The notes: generated by a model from the sequence alone, not told the origin. 64,000 nt of DNA from Vibrio bathopelagicus (GCF_014879975.1 NZ_CP062501.1:1116001-1180000), one strand, 5' to 3'. Positions 27,655-37,629 are shown, numbered from the stretch's first letter. Program-made: numbers and translations.

Positions 27655-28755
27655 TTATTCGCTCGCTGAATTTGGGTGTGTTTTACAGTGTAAAATGGCT
27701 CTTTCTAGAAGCTCTAAAGCAGATTTGTCGGCTTCTGGAAGCTTAGCATCTGATTGACCTAACGGTTCAACACGGCTACCCCATTTGATGTGGCCAGCAC
27801 CCCACGTTAAACCCGCACCAAATGCCGCAACAAGAATGTTGTCGTTCGGCTTAACGAAACCTTGTTCTAGCGATTCACACAATGCTATTGGCACAGTCGC
27901 TGCGGATGTGTTGCCGTAGTTTTGGATATTTACAAACGCTTTTTCGCGATCAATACCCGCCATATCACACAGAGTTTGAATAATTCGGATGTTGGCTTGG
28001 TGCGGAATCACAACGTCAATGTTGTCGGTTGAGATACCTGTGCGGCTCAATACTGTGTGTGCCGCTGCGCCCATACCTTTCACTGCACGTTTGAAGATCT
28101 CTTTACCAACGAAATCAAAGTCCCAGTAACCATTATCAGCCGCAAAGCGGTCCATAGAAGTACCGAATTTTGGTACTGCTAGAATATCACGACCTTCAGC
28201 ATCACAACCGATCTGAGCTTCTTGTAAGCCAACTTGTTCTTCTGTGCGAGATAGAACCACTGCGCCAGCGCCATCACCGAACAGAACCGCAGTATCACGC
28301 TTGGTCCAATCAATGAAGAATGACAGACGCTCCGCACCTACCACGATAGCATTACGATAGTTACCCGCTTGAATCAGTCGAGTCGCCGTTTCAACACCAT
28401 AAATGAAGCCAGTACACGCTGCGTTTAGGTCGAAAGCCGCTGCGCTTTTAATGCCTAGGTTCTGTTGAACCTTCGATGCAGTATTTGGGATAAGTGAATC
28501 TGGGCTGCACGTCGCGATGATAATAAGATCGATATCTTCAGCTGTTAGGCCAGCACACGCCATTGCATGTTTTGCTGCGACAGTCGCAAGTTCAGAGGTA
28601 TTTACATGACTGATACGACGGTTTTCGATACCAGTTCGAGTTCGAATCCACTCGTCAGACGTATCAATGAAAGTGCTTAAATCATCATTGGACAGCACGG
28701 CTGGTGGTAGACACTTTCCCCAGCCAGTAATTTCGGCGTAAAATTTTGTCATCAT
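27655..28755 (-). CDS. Beta-ketoacyl-ACP synthase III (FabH2-like)
   Basis: Condenses an acyl-CoA primer with malonyl-ACP. The catalytic triad is visible: Cys near residue 114 in [12 protein letters not shown], His in [10 protein letters not shown] and Asn in NYGNTSAAT. At 366 residues it is about 45 longer than ordinary FabH because of a C-terminal tail after [13 protein letters not shown]. Its position, divergent from trxC, matches the second fabH of Vibrio chromosome II. A second KASIII may handle different primers or serve a special acyl product. Followed closely by a GNAT gene. Confidence 0.88.
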   Translation of the reverse strand: MMTKFYAEITGWGKCLPPAVLSNDDLSTFIDTSDEWIRTRTGIENRRISHVNTSELATVAAKHAMACAGLTAEDIDLIIIATCSPDSLIPNTASKVQQNLGIKSAAAFDLNAACTGFIYGVETATRLIQAGNYRNAIVVGAERLSFFIDWTKRDTAVLFGDGAGAVVLSRTEEQVGLQEAQIGCDAEGRDILAVPKFGTSMDRFAADNGYWDFDFVGKEIFKRAVKGMGAAAHTVLSRTGISTDNIDVVIPHQANIRIIQTLCDMAGIDREKAFVNIQNYGNTSAATVPIALCESLEQGFVKPNDNILVAAFGAGLTWGAGHIKWGSRVEPLGQSDAKLPEADKSALELLERAILHCKTHPNSASE

Positions 28756-28874
28756 TTACCTGTTTATTGTTTGTTTTTATTTAAGTATCGTATTCTTGTT
28801 TTAAACAGTATAAGCGTTCCGTGCGCGATTCGTAAATCGCGTTAGACACGGAGTTGCAATAAAAAGAGAAAGTT

Positions 28875-29309
28875 ATGTCTACATTCAACACACGTTGCCC
28901 TTCTTGTAATGGCGTAAACCGAGTTCCTTCAAAAAGAATTTCAGAAAGCCCAACCTGCGGTAAATGCAAAACAGCATTGCTCGATGGCGCTCCTATCGAG
29001 GGAACGTCACTTAATTTCCAATCTATCTTGAACAGTTCACAGCCTGTGGTTGTCGATTTCTGGGCGACATGGTGTAACCCATGTGTTGGCTTTGCGCCAG
29101 TGTTCAGTGACGTTGCTAAAGAGCGTTCAGGAGATGTTCGATTCGTTAAGATTGATACTGAAGCTCAGCAACAACTTGCCGCAATGTATCAAATCAGAAG
29201 TATTCCAACGGTAATGGTGTTTAAAGATGGTAAACGTGTCGATACGATTAACGGTGCGTTACCAAAAGGCCAATTTGATCAATGGCTTAATCAAGCTCTG
29301 ACCAAATAG
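28875..29309 (+). CDS. trxC: Thioredoxin 2 (zinc-binding)
   Basis: A 144-residue cytoplasmic disulfide reductase. The N-terminal zinc knuckle has Cys8-x2-Cys11 and Cys28-x2-Cys31, diagnostic of TrxC. The thioredoxin fold follows, with the redox pair in WCNPC (Cys67, Cys70). The usual sequence is WCGPC, so Gly is replaced by Asn, which should alter redox potential or partner choice. The cis-Pro is in RSIPTVMVF. Divergent from the fabH2-like gene, with 119 bp between. Confidence 0.93.
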   Translation: MSTFNTRCPSCNGVNRVPSKRISESPTCGKCKTALLDGAPIEGTSLNFQSILNSSQPVVVDFWATWCNPCVGFAPVFSDVAKERSGDVRFVKIDTEAQQQLAAMYQIRSIPTVMVFKDGKRVDTINGALPKGQFDQWLNQALTK

Positions 29310-29364
29310 ACCGTATTTTATATCGCATTTGATTTAGCTTGTGCTTGAAGAAGCGTACAAAAAA

Positions 29365-29404
29365 TAGGTTAGAGATCCTTACCAAAATAAGACTCTCTAA
29401 CCTA
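29365..29404 (-). terminator. Terminator between trxC and the GMC dehydrogenase gene
   Basis: A perfect 10-bp stem TAGGTTAGAG/CTCTAACCTA (29365-29374 with 29395-29404) is followed on the minus strand by TTTTTTGTA, so it ends the GMC gene; trxC converges on it from the other side. Confidence 0.8.
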
Positions 29405-29438
29405 CTGTAAAACAATCAGTTATATCTGTTTCTTTTAA

Positions 29439-31088
29439 TTATACAACCATCTCGTCTTCTGCCTGTTCATTGGTTTGTTGCTTGCTAAACCCGTATTGAA
29501 CTTTGATCTGAACTGCTACTTTTTCGGCAATCATAATGGTTGGCGCATTGGTATTTGCCCCCACTAATGTTGGCATCACAGAAGCATCAATGACCCTCAA
29601 GTTATTCAATCCATAAACTTTAAGATCGTTATCCACCACGGCTAATGAATCACTAATAGGTCCCATTTTACAGGTTCCGACTGGGTGATACTGAGTATCT
29701 GCACGATTTCGAATATCTTGCTCGATAGCCTTATCACAATTGGCATCGACCGGATAAAAAGCATTACCACGGATATCATCGAACGCTTCGCTTTCTAGCA
29801 TTTGATACTGCTTTTTCCATCCTTTAATCATGATCTCCATATCTTCAGGGTGACTGAAAAACGCAGGGTCGATCTTAGGCGGATCGTAAGGATCAGAGCT
29901 ATTCAGTCTCACGGTGCCTATGCTTTTAGGTCGTAGCAAGGTGACATGCGAGGTAAAACCATGACTGGTATGTATTTTTCGGGCGTGGTCATCAACCACT
30001 GCGACGACAAATACAAACTCTAAGTCCGGCACTGCGATATGATCTTCTGAGCAGAGAAAGCCTATCCCTTCTGCAAAATTACTGCTCATCTTGCCGCGTC
30101 GCTCTTTGTGCCAGAGCGGTAAAGCTTTGGTCATTTCAGAGGCCATTTGCAGCGAAATACCAAAAGTTTCACGCTTTTCACTGCATTTGTACGAATGCAC
30201 TAAGTCGATATGGTCTTGAAGGTTCTTACCCACTCCAGGCAATTCATGAATCTGTTCGATGCCATGCATCTCTAATTCACCTTTAGCACCGACACCAGAC
30301 AGTAACAGCAACTGAGGGGAACCAAAGGCGCCAGCAGAGAGAATCACTTCTTTATTGCATCGGATCTGATAACGCTTGCCGTTAGCGCCATACTCGACTC
30401 CAACCGCGTTCTTGCCTTCAAACAAGACCTTATGCGTGGTTGCCTTGGTCACGACCGTTAGATTTTCCCTCGAAAGGTTTGGCGTTAAATAAGCCTTGGC
30501 AGCACTGCATCGTTCACCATTAATTTGAGTCACCTGAGTCGGCATCGCCCCAAATTGAGCGGCACCATTGATGTCCTCATTACGAGGAACCCCTATCGAC
30601 TCACACGCTGTTAAGTAACGTTCCAACATCGGACTTGGCGATCGAAGGTTAGCCACATTCAATGGACCACCTTGGCCATGATACTCATCTTGGTGAACTT
30701 CGTTATTTTCCGCTTTCTTAAAGTAAGGCAAACACGATTCATAATTCCACCCAGAGTTACCCAAGCTTTCCCATGTGTCGTAGTCGTAACGATGCCCACG
30801 AGCATACATCATGGCATTGATCGAGCTAGAACCGCCGAGTGTCTTTCCCCTAGGCTGATAGCCTTTACGGCCATTCAAACCCGGTTGTTCAACGGTTTCA
30901 AAGGCCCAGTTGTTGAGTTTGGTCGGCATCATAGCCACCACGCCAACCGGAGTATGGATAAATGGGCTGCTGTCTTTACCACCCGCTTCCAATAAACAAA
31001 CGGTGATATTCGGGTCTTCAGACAGTCGTGAAGCCATGACACAACCCGCAGAACCACCGCCAACAATTATAAAATCATAGCTATCCAT
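29439..31088 (-). CDS. GMC-family FAD-dependent alcohol/choline dehydrogenase
   Basis: A 549-residue flavoprotein oxidising primary alcohols. The FAD-binding dinucleotide fold is [20 protein letters not shown] at the N-terminus. GMC signatures ([35 protein letters not shown]) and the C-terminal active site [10 protein letters not shown] are intact. Relatives include choline dehydrogenase BetA and alkanol dehydrogenase AlkJ. It overlaps by 8 bases the preceding acyl-CoA ligase gene and no betaine genes adjoin, so an alcohol-to-acid-to-CoA route (AlkJ/AlkK-like) is more likely than choline oxidation. Confidence 0.85.
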   Translation of the reverse strand: MDSYDFIIVGGGSAGCVMASRLSEDPNITVCLLEAGGKDSSPFIHTPVGVVAMMPTKLNNWAFETVEQPGLNGRKGYQPRGKTLGGSSSINAMMYARGHRYDYDTWESLGNSGWNYESCLPYFKKAENNEVHQDEYHGQGGPLNVANLRSPSPMLERYLTACESIGVPRNEDINGAAQFGAMPTQVTQINGERCSAAKAYLTPNLSRENLTVVTKATTHKVLFEGKNAVGVEYGANGKRYQIRCNKEVILSAGAFGSPQLLLLSGVGAKGELEMHGIEQIHELPGVGKNLQDHIDLVHSYKCSEKRETFGISLQMASEMTKALPLWHKERRGKMSSNFAEGIGFLCSEDHIAVPDLEFVFVVAVVDDHARKIHTSHGFTSHVTLLRPKSIGTVRLNSSDPYDPPKIDPAFFSHPEDMEIMIKGWKKQYQMLESEAFDDIRGNAFYPVDANCDKAIEQDIRNRADTQYHPVGTCKMGPISDSLAVVDNDLKVYGLNNLRVIDASVMPTLVGANTNAPTIMIAEKVAVQIKVQYGFSKQQTNEQAEDEMVV

Positions 31089-32685
31089 TGGTTGTCTCCC
31101 CGATTTCTAGTGGGTGTAACTCTCGCTTCAAAATCTTGCCTGTCGCCGTCATCGGTAACGCTTTACGAATAAACACCTTACGAGGGTATTTATAATCCGC
31201 CAATTGCTCGCGACACCACGCTATCAGCGCTGCGCTATCACATTGTGTATGTTCATGAAGTACAACATGCGCATGAATTTCTTCGCCTAGACGATCATGA
31301 TGTTCACCCACAACCGCGACCATTTCTACATCAGGATGACACATCAATACTTCTTCGATTTCACGCGGATACACGTTGTAACCACCACGGATGATCATGT
31401 CTTTAACGCGATCGACAATGAACAAGTTGCCGTGCTCATCGGTGCGTCCAATATCTCCCGTCAGGAACCAACCGTCTCTTATAGCTTCTGCCGTTGCCTC
31501 TGGCCTTTGATAGTAGCCTTTCATGACACTTGGACTTTTGATGCAGACTTCGCCCAATTCACCCATGGCGACTGAATTACCTTGTATGTCTGTAATCTTA
31601 ATAAGATGACCACACAAGGGTTGGCCAACACTGCCCGACAAGCGATCACCATCAATATGGTTAAAAGTAGCAACAGGCGCAGTTTCAGACAGTCCATAAC
31701 CTTCCAATACCGGAAGTTCGAATCGAGATTCAAATTGTCGGATAACCTCAAGAGGCATAGATGCACCACCAGACACACCAAGCCTTAAGCTGTGTTTAAC
31801 CTGCTCAGAGCGCTTGCTTACGTTTTCTAAACTACTAGAGGACTCTTCTCCCGCCTTTAGCAGCGCGATATACATGGTTGGAACACCCGCAAACACGCTA
31901 ACTTTGTGGCTAATGATCTGTTCGATCACCAGTGACGGTTCAAAACGTGGAATCAACACCATAGTCGAACCCGTTAACACACTCGCGTTCATCATCACTG
32001 TCTGGCCGAAACTGTGGAACAGAGGCAGTGTGGCCATTGTCGTGTCACTGTATTCCAATCTCATTAAATACTGAGATGCCATCGCATTGGTTTGCATGTT
32101 GGTGTGAGAAAGCTCAGCGCCTTTTGGCTGACCTGTTGTGCCAGAGGTATAAAGGATCACCGCGGTATCATCGCCATGGCAAGCCACGGATTCAAAACGA
32201 GTAAAAGGTTGTGCCATCCAGTCGGTAATCGATTCATGCTGCTGATTTGCTTCTGAAGGAGTTCCTGAGTTTATTGGGATTGGCATCTCAATAAAATGTT
32301 CACACTGATTTGCCTGTTCGAAGCCTTGTAATCCATAGCGTCCAATTGGCAGATCTTCACTACCCTCAAAGCATAAATAAGCTTTCGCATCTGAATCATT
32401 AAGGTGATAAGCGATCTCTCTGGCCTTGAATAACACATTCAAAGGCACCACCACACAGCCCGCTTTTAGAATCCCGTAATAAGCGATTGGGAAATACGTG
32501 ACGTTCGGACACGACAACGCGACCTTGTCTCCTTTCTTTAACCCGAGCCTTTTTAGATTCGCGGCCACGTTTCCAGAAAGTTGTTCTAACTGAGAAAAGC
32601 TGACTTCATCCGATCCCATACGCAGAGCAGCTTTAGTTGGAAAAAGCGAAGCGCTACGCTCCAAGTTAACAGCAAGATTGTGCAT
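31081..32685 (-). CDS. Fatty acyl-CoA synthetase (AMP-forming)
   Basis: A 534-residue ANL-superfamily ligase activating a carboxylic acid with ATP and CoA. P-loop: [19 protein letters not shown]5: [11 protein letters not shown]7: [12 protein letters not shown]8 hinge: [17 protein letters not shown]; catalytic Lys in [11 protein letters not shown]. The binding pocket ([14 protein letters not shown]) fits medium or long chains, but chain length cannot be read by eye. The start has AAGGAG 7 bases upstream. First gene of a two-gene operon with the GMC dehydrogenase; a divergent AraC-type regulator starts 357 bp away. Confidence 0.88.
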   Translation of the reverse strand: MHNLAVNLERSASLFPTKAALRMGSDEVSFSQLEQLSGNVAANLKRLGLKKGDKVALSCPNVTYFPIAYYGILKAGCVVVPLNVLFKAREIAYHLNDSDAKAYLCFEGSEDLPIGRYGLQGFEQANQCEHFIEMPIPINSGTPSEANQQHESITDWMAQPFTRFESVACHGDDTAVILYTSGTTGQPKGAELSHTNMQTNAMASQYLMRLEYSDTTMATLPLFHSFGQTVMMNASVLTGSTMVLIPRFEPSLVIEQIISHKVSVFAGVPTMYIALLKAGEESSSSLENVSKRSEQVKHSLRLGVSGGASMPLEVIRQFESRFELPVLEGYGLSETAPVATFNHIDGDRLSGSVGQPLCGHLIKITDIQGNSVAMGELGEVCIKSPSVMKGYYQRPEATAEAIRDGWFLTGDIGRTDEHGNLFIVDRVKDMIIRGGYNVYPREIEEVLMCHPDVEMVAVVGEHHDRLGEEIHAHVVLHEHTQCDSAALIAWCREQLADYKYPRKVFIRKALPMTATGKILKRELHPLEIGETTNG

Positions 32686-33042
32686 CCATGATCTCCTTAT
32701 TCGGCTTAGACTTGTTAGTCACGGTCACCGTAGACGTTCTAATAGTTGTAATCGTTATAAGTGTCTTTCTTCTAATCACGAGCTTGTACGTTGATGTGTA
32801 GCGAACACAATGCAGCGAGTTAATTCGCAAAGTGACGGGTACGACCCAATGTGCAACTTGTTAAATTACAACATTTTGATAACATATCGAACAGGTTTCA
32901 AAAAGACAAAAACCGGTGATATTCGGACACATCATCAACGAAGCAGATAAAAGTTTGAACAAGCTTAGGAAAGTGAGAACAGGTCTGACGCACAAATGTT
33001 AGAAGTTCGGGTAAGATGACGATATTCAACAAGAGGCATCCT
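32686..33042. promoter_or_regulatory. Divergent promoter region, acyl-CoA ligase operon and AraC regulator
   Basis: A 357-bp AT-rich gap between divergent starts that must hold both promoters. I could not single out an operator or CRP site with confidence. Confidence 0.4.
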
Positions 33043-34068
33043 ATGGAATACACCGCAGTCTATGAACCCGATATGCAAGCATTCGGTATTCTTGACCTTC
33101 AATTGCTGCATCGTTACATGTCGCCCGCTCTCAGCATCGAAGAACTGCTTGAAGGCAGTAACATCGATGATCTTCAACTCAACACGCCAGACACGCACAT
33201 TACCTTGGCGCAAAAGTTGGCGGTGTTTAGTAATGCGCTGGCAAATACCAACGAAGAAGGTCTTGGGCTCAGAGTCGGCCAACAAGCGCGTTTCAGTGAT
33301 TTCGGTGTTTTAGGGTATGCGGTGTTCAGTAGTGAAACACTATTGGATGCCTTGTTGATTGGATTTAAATATCTACAACTTGCAGGGCCAGTGCTAAGAA
33401 AAACTATGTCTGTTGAACACAACGTGGGGCATTTTCGCGCAGAACAACTTATCGATTTGGATTCGCTGCTGCCTTTTTGCTGTGAATACTGGTTCACTGC
33501 GATTCAAAGCCTGTGTGAAGAAGTGCTGCAACAACCCTTCCCCTCACAAGTCATTCGGTTCCCTTATCCCAAGCCAGAATATGGCGATCTGTACAGTGAG
33601 ATTTTCCGTTGTCCAGTCGAATTCAACAGTGATCGTCTTGAATGGCAGTTCGACGCGACAAGTTTGTATTCGCCTCTTCCGACCGCCAATACCATTACGC
33701 TGCAGATGTGTTTGAAATCGTGTGATGACATGCTGGCGAAAGTCAGTGCGCCCACCAGTCTGAAAGAGAAAGTCTCTCAGATGTTGATTGAGCGACCTGG
33801 GTGTTACCCTTCCATAGAATCTATCTCTTCAGAATTGGGGATGTCTTCTCGCACGCTGCGCCGGCACCTCAAAGCGGTTGATACGAGTTATCAGAAGATT
33901 CTTGATCATGTTCGTTTTCATCTTTCTCGACACTATCTTTCTTCAACTCAAATGAGCATTGAAGAGATATCCGAACGCGTCGGTTTTTCTGACAGTGCTA
34001 ACTTTCGACATGCGTTTCGTAAGTGGAGTGGCAGTTCACCAAGGCAATACCGTAAAGAGGTCGTCTAA
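33043..34068 (+). CDS. AraC-family regulator of the alcohol/acyl-CoA operon (OruR/ArgR-like)
   Basis: About 341 residues. The N-terminal domain is the arabinose-binding-like type found in long AraC proteins (SDFGVLGYAVFSSETLLDAL), seen in regulators of lipid or amino-acid breakdown. The C-terminal DNA-binding domain has both helix-turn-helix motifs (SISSELGMSSRTLRRHLKA; IEEISERVGFSDSANFRHAFRKW) and ends SSPRQYRKEVV. The start at 33043 is chosen because AAGAGG sits 7 bases upstream; the longer frame from 33016 has none. Position suggests that it activates the divergent operon. Confidence 0.88.
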   Translation: MEYTAVYEPDMQAFGILDLQLLHRYMSPALSIEELLEGSNIDDLQLNTPDTHITLAQKLAVFSNALANTNEEGLGLRVGQQARFSDFGVLGYAVFSSETLLDALLIGFKYLQLAGPVLRKTMSVEHNVGHFRAEQLIDLDSLLPFCCEYWFTAIQSLCEEVLQQPFPSQVIRFPYPKPEYGDLYSEIFRCPVEFNSDRLEWQFDATSLYSPLPTANTITLQMCLKSCDDMLAKVSAPTSLKEKVSQMLIERPGCYPSIESISSELGMSSRTLRRHLKAVDTSYQKILDHVRFHLSRHYLSSTQMSIEEISERVGFSDSANFRHAFRKWSGSSPRQYRKEVV

Positions 34069-34337
34069 CACTAAATCACGCACTAAATTAAAATCAGATA
34101 ACGCCAATGACTATCCGATCGCTTTCTCAATTAAATAGCCGATGAACAAGGGTTTAACGGCTTTTTGACCGCATAAAATTTTGCCAAATCGTAAAATATC
34201 GCAATGGTATTTTAGTTTAGATTGGCGATAAATTTCTTTTATCTTCACGACCATTTTTATTCGTTTTACCCAATTCAGTTTCTCCCCCATAGTCGCGGAA
34301 AATTCATCGTTTCTTTCACTATTTAGAGGCTCCTGCA

Positions 34338-35489
34338 TTGGACAACATCCAACCAACAACTCGCATAACTGTTCCTGTTATTGTATTGTCTTTTTACGCG
34401 ATCGCTTCAGGCTACTTAATGAGTTCATTACCATTAATGCTGTCTGAGTATGGCTTAGACAGTAACCTATCGAGTTGGTTGGCGAGTGCCTTTTATGCAG
34501 GTCTTTTAGCGGGTACGTTATTGATTGAGCGTGCAATCGCGCGTGTTGGTCACAGAGATGCGTTCGTTATCGCACTGACCATTTTTATCGCAACGATCCT
34601 TGTATTACCGTTGGCACCACATCAATCCGTTTGGCTGTTGGCTCGTTTCGTGGCGGGTGTGTCTGTCGCTGGTATTTTTGTGATTGTTGAGTCTTGGCTA
34701 ATGAGCGGTGACGAATCTCAGCGTGCGAAACGTTTAGGGGTTTATATGTGTTCGCTATACGGCGGCTCTGCCGTTGGTCAGCTTGGCATTGGATACCTTG
34801 GAATTACAGGCGGCGTGCCTTTCATCGCAATGTTCACCCTGCTGTTTGGGGCAATCATTGTATTGATGTACGGACAAGCAACAGCACCACAAATTCACGA
34901 TGCGCAGTCTCTATCACTGAAGCAAATCAGCAAGCTAAGTCACAGCGCTTTGATTGGTTGCATTGTTTCAGGGCTAACGCTTGGTTCTATTTATGGCTTG
35001 ATGCCTGTAGAACTGGCTCAACGTAACATCGCACATCAAGATATTGGTGGTTTGATGGCGTTAGTGATTATGGGTGGTATGGCTGTTCAGCCAATGGTGA
35101 CATGGTTATCTCACCACATAGGACAAGTGTTATTAATGGCTCTATTCTGCCTGCTAGGGGTTGCAAGCATTGGCGTGCTCACTATCAACCATGATTTTTA
35201 CGTTCTTGGTATGAGCTTGTTTGTATTAGGCATGGCGACGTTTGCACTTTACCCAATTGCGATTAACTTGGGTTGTCGTAACTTGGATCCGAGCTACCTA
35301 GTGTCAGTGACCCAGGTTATGTTGTTGTGTTACAGCGTAGGTTCAGTCGCAGGACCATTGGTAGCGGATAGCTTTATGGATTCACAAGCAGGACTATTCA
35401 CTTACCTGTTTGCGTCTCTACTAGCGACAACGATTTACATGTTAATCGCAAGTCTAAAACGCTCTCCTCTGCAGATCGCAGGCGAGTGA
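34338..35489 (+). CDS. MFS transporter (YcaD/UMF-like)
   Basis: A 383-residue protein with 12 hydrophobic segments of the major facilitator superfamily. Between helices 2 and 3 it has the LIERAIARVGHRDAF loop, and VESWLMSG and LGVYMCSLYGGSAVGQLGIGYLG match the YcaD-like subgroup. Substrate unknown. The start is TTG with AGAGG 8 bases upstream; the next in-frame ATG is well inside the first helix. It is a single gene downstream of an AraC regulator that faces the same way but is separated by 269 bp, in which I see only an unconvincing antisense frame. Confidence 0.82.
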   Translation: MDNIQPTTRITVPVIVLSFYAIASGYLMSSLPLMLSEYGLDSNLSSWLASAFYAGLLAGTLLIERAIARVGHRDAFVIALTIFIATILVLPLAPHQSVWLLARFVAGVSVAGIFVIVESWLMSGDESQRAKRLGVYMCSLYGGSAVGQLGIGYLGITGGVPFIAMFTLLFGAIIVLMYGQATAPQIHDAQSLSLKQISKLSHSALIGCIVSGLTLGSIYGLMPVELAQRNIAHQDIGGLMALVIMGGMAVQPMVTWLSHHIGQVLLMALFCLLGVASIGVLTINHDFYVLGMSLFVLGMATFALYPIAINLGCRNLDPSYLVSVTQVMLLCYSVGSVAGPLVADSFMDSQAGLFTYLFASLLATTIYMLIASLKRSPLQIAGE

Positions 35490-35511
35490 TCGAATCGCAG
35501 TTGTAATCTAG

Positions 35512-35556
35512 GGGCTCTTCACTAAAGGCTATTGGCCGGAAGGAAGCGCCCTTTTT
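35512..35556 (+). terminator. Possible terminator of the MFS gene
   Basis: GGGCTCTTC (35512-35520) pairs imperfectly with GAAGCGCCC (35543-35551), followed by TTTTT. Two mismatches make this moderate at best. Confidence 0.4.
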
Positions 35557-35660
35557 GATGTGTCTTTGATACGGCTGGGGTTAACGATCAATTCGTTGAA
35601 ATAGTGCTATTTATTAAAACTACACTACTGATTCGAACGACACCAAGTGATTCAAGCGAA

Positions 35661-36002
35661 TTAAGGCTGGAAAACATAGCCTTCACCTGTGATCGTTAAG
35701 ATCAAACTATCACCTAAAATTGAGCGTATTTCAGAAATAGCAACGATGACCGAAGAGTTAGTCACCTTCTCACCTTCCCAGCCAATATTTTTAAGCTGAC
35801 GAACACTGAAGAGTTGTCCACGTTGACGATTCATAGAGAGAATCATCTTTCGATAAGCTAATGGCATGGTTCCAACAATATAACCATTTTCAAGGTTGCG
35901 TATAAGCTTCGTATTTAGCTCAATAACCTTTCCGTTTACCTCTAAAATCTCATTCTGTTCTTTCTGTTTACCTTCGATCACAGGGTAAGTGTCCGTATTC
36001 AT
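35661..36002 (-). CDS. Small winged-helix protein, ToxR/OmpR-type DNA-binding domain only (copy 1)
   Basis: 113 residues, nearly all of it one winged helix of the trans_reg_C type: a lead strand (VIELNTKLIRNLENGYIVGTMP), helix (LAYRKMILSMNRQRGQLFSVRQLKNIGW), recognition helix (NSSVIVAISEIRSILGD) and the wing (LILTITGEGYVFQP). No receiver domain and no membrane segment are present, so it is a free-standing effector. A paralogue lies upstream on the same strand at 36157. The surrounding DNA is AT-rich. Target genes unknown. Confidence 0.75.
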   Translation of the reverse strand: MNTDTYPVIEGKQKEQNEILEVNGKVIELNTKLIRNLENGYIVGTMPLAYRKMILSMNRQRGQLFSVRQLKNIGWEGEKVTNSSVIVAISEIRSILGDSLILTITGEGYVFQP

Positions 36003-36156
36003 ATAATATTCCCTAACAGAGCAACTAACGACACAACTTTATTAAGAGATGTGTTTAATAACGTCACTTATAAATGGACGCTTAAATTCGAAGATAATCA
36101 AAGGAACACATACGGTAAAGAGATTAAATTTTTATTATTATTATATGAATAGATTA

Positions 36157-36501
36157 TCAACAGCGTGAGTCAACATTTAACAAATAACCTTCGTTAGATA
36201 TGGTATGTATACATTTACATCCTAATATCCTACGAATTTCACACACTGCGACAAGCACCGAAGCCGATGTGACCGCCTTCCCCGCCCAACCAACACGCTT
36301 GAGAAGCTGCTTGTTGATCACATTACCTTTATTTTGATACAGATAAAAAAGCACTCTTCTATGTGGCTCAGAGAGTGTGCCAATGATTGAACCACAATCC
36401 TGTTTTCGTACTATTTTTGTCGTTAATTGAAACTCTTTATTATTTATAATGAGCTTGGATGGAAATGTAACATCGTCTACATCATTAGCTAATTGTTGCA
36501 T
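36157..36501 (-). CDS. Small winged-helix protein, ToxR/OmpR-type (copy 2)
   Basis: About 114 residues, the same architecture as the gene at 35661: lead strands (LIINNKEFQLTTKIVRKQDCGSIIGTLS), helices (HRRVLFYLYQNKGNVINKQLLKRVGW), recognition helix (SASVLVAVCEIRRILG) and wing (IHTISNEGYLLN). No sensor or membrane segment. The frame extends to an ATG at 36522, but the ATG at 36501 has GAGGA 6 bases upstream. Transcribed toward its paralogue with a 154-bp AT-rich gap, so both may share an mRNA. Four cysteines, unlike copy 1, could allow redox or metal sensing; that is a guess. Confidence 0.72.
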   Translation of the reverse strand: MQQLANDVDDVTFPSKLIINNKEFQLTTKIVRKQDCGSIIGTLSEPHRRVLFYLYQNKGNVINKQLLKRVGWAGKAVTSASVLVAVCEIRRILGCKCIHTISNEGYLLNVDSRC

Positions 36502-36588
36502 TGGTTCCTCATCTATCATCACTATCTTTTGGATATATTTCCAATAATATCGAATAGTGTAAAGATACTAAATCACAAGTTAACCGAA

Positions 36589-36606
36589 TACAGTATTATT
36601 ACTGTA
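36589..36606. promoter_or_regulatory. Palindrome upstream of the winged-helix pair
   Basis: TACAGTATTATTACTGTA is a perfect 7-bp inverted repeat with a 4-bp spacer, 88 bp before the start at 36501. The symmetry and spacing suit a dimeric regulator. It is not a LexA box, because the half-sites face the wrong way (ACAG...CTGT). Direct control by a neighbouring regulator is possible. Confidence 0.4.
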
Positions 36607-36735
36607 AAATTTGATCTTACGACAACGAATAAAAACCACACCAAATCATTCAACACCCAACTAACAGTCTTGATAATCAATCACACTCACTGACACCATT
36701 TGAAACAGCGTTTGTGGTTGTCATTTCTTGTCGAA

Positions 36736-37629
36736 CTAGTTAGAAACTCGTTGGCTTTTGCGATATTGGCTCGGCGATAAACCAAAGTGCTTTTTAAAAC
36801 GATGTGAAAAGTTATAAGGATCTTTGTAGCCTAAGCGGTTAGCAATCATCGACACTGACCAATCTTGCTGCTTCAACAAACTGGTCGCTTTGTCCATTCT
36901 CAGCTGAATCAATTTGCTGCGAGGAGAAACGTTAAACAACGACTTTGTGACTCGATTTAACTGCTCTTCGCTAATGAAAACACGCTCGGCCATCCCCGCG
37001 ACTGTCCACGCTAAATGGAGACTGCTCTCGATTTCGTTGTATAGCGCCTGAACACGTGCCGTAGTGCTGGTCGATTTAGGCTCAAAGCCCGTTAAGGTTC
37101 GAATGATCTCGCTCATGAGTAGTTTTCTGTAACTTGCACGGCCGCCAATTTCAAAGTGAACCAAGTTCATCAACGACCAGATTTGTTCGCACTGTCCAAA
37201 AGGCACAATGCTCTGACCTAAACTCGCAATATGCTGCCATTGCGGGGTATCAGGCGTCAGCATCCACGCCATTTTCCAATAGTTGTATTGAGGATCAAGC
37301 TCAAAGCGAAATGGTGTTTCCGCAGGCAAAACCACAAGTGTGTATGGCGAAATAGCTTGTACCGAGGTTGCGGTTGTTAGAATGCCGCCCCCTTCTTGAG
37401 TGAAAATTAGTGTATGAACGTTTACGGATTCACGCTCAACCCAATACGCATCATATAACTTCGCCATGCCACCCATGTAAACACCGCAGCTTTTCATTTC
37501 TGGGATATCTTCAACGGTTAAAAAACGTTCTTTGCAATGCTGTGCGAGAAAAACATCATCTTGCCAGATAGATTTAGGCTTCATTGCATCAATGACGGAT
37601 TCGCACAGGTTTTGTTGTTTTTTAAACAT
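36736..37629 (-). CDS. AraC-family transcriptional regulator (divergent to MATE gene, copy 2)
   Basis: 297 residues. N-terminal cupin-like sensing domain (SPYTLVVLPAETPFRFEL) and C-terminal double helix-turn-helix (VAGMAERVFISEEQLNRVT; VSMIANRLGYKDPYNFSHRFKKHFG) ending LSPSQYRKSQR. It is a paralogue of the regulator at 18199 and occupies the same position relative to a MATE gene, starting 50 bp from it, so the two share a short divergent promoter. Confidence 0.88.
   Translation of the reverse strand: MFKKQQNLCESVIDAMKPKSIWQDDVFLAQHCKERFLTVEDIPEMKSCGVYMGGMAKLYDAYWVERESVNVHTLIFTQEGGGILTTATSVQAISPYTLVVLPAETPFRFELDPQYNYWKMAWMLTPDTPQWQHIASLGQSIVPFGQCEQIWSLMNLVHFEIGGRASYRKLLMSEIIRTLTGFEPKSTSTTARVQALYNEIESSLHLAWTVAGMAERVFISEEQLNRVTKSLFNVSPRSKLIQLRMDKATSLLKQQDWSVSMIANRLGYKDPYNFSHRFKKHFGLSPSQYRKSQRVSN

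Noticed and set aside
29439..32685. Choline-to-betaine operon (betA)
   Set aside because: The GMC enzyme resembles BetA, but betB, betI and a betaine transporter are absent and the partner gene is an acyl-CoA ligase.
34111..34359. An 82-codon minus-strand frame in the gap before the MFS gene
   Set aside because: It overlaps the MFS start, has no ribosome site or recognisable motif, and its composition is like non-coding AT-rich DNA.
36589..36606. LexA (SOS) box
   Set aside because: The half-sites are ACAG...CTGT, the reverse of CTGT...ACAG, and no SOS gene follows.
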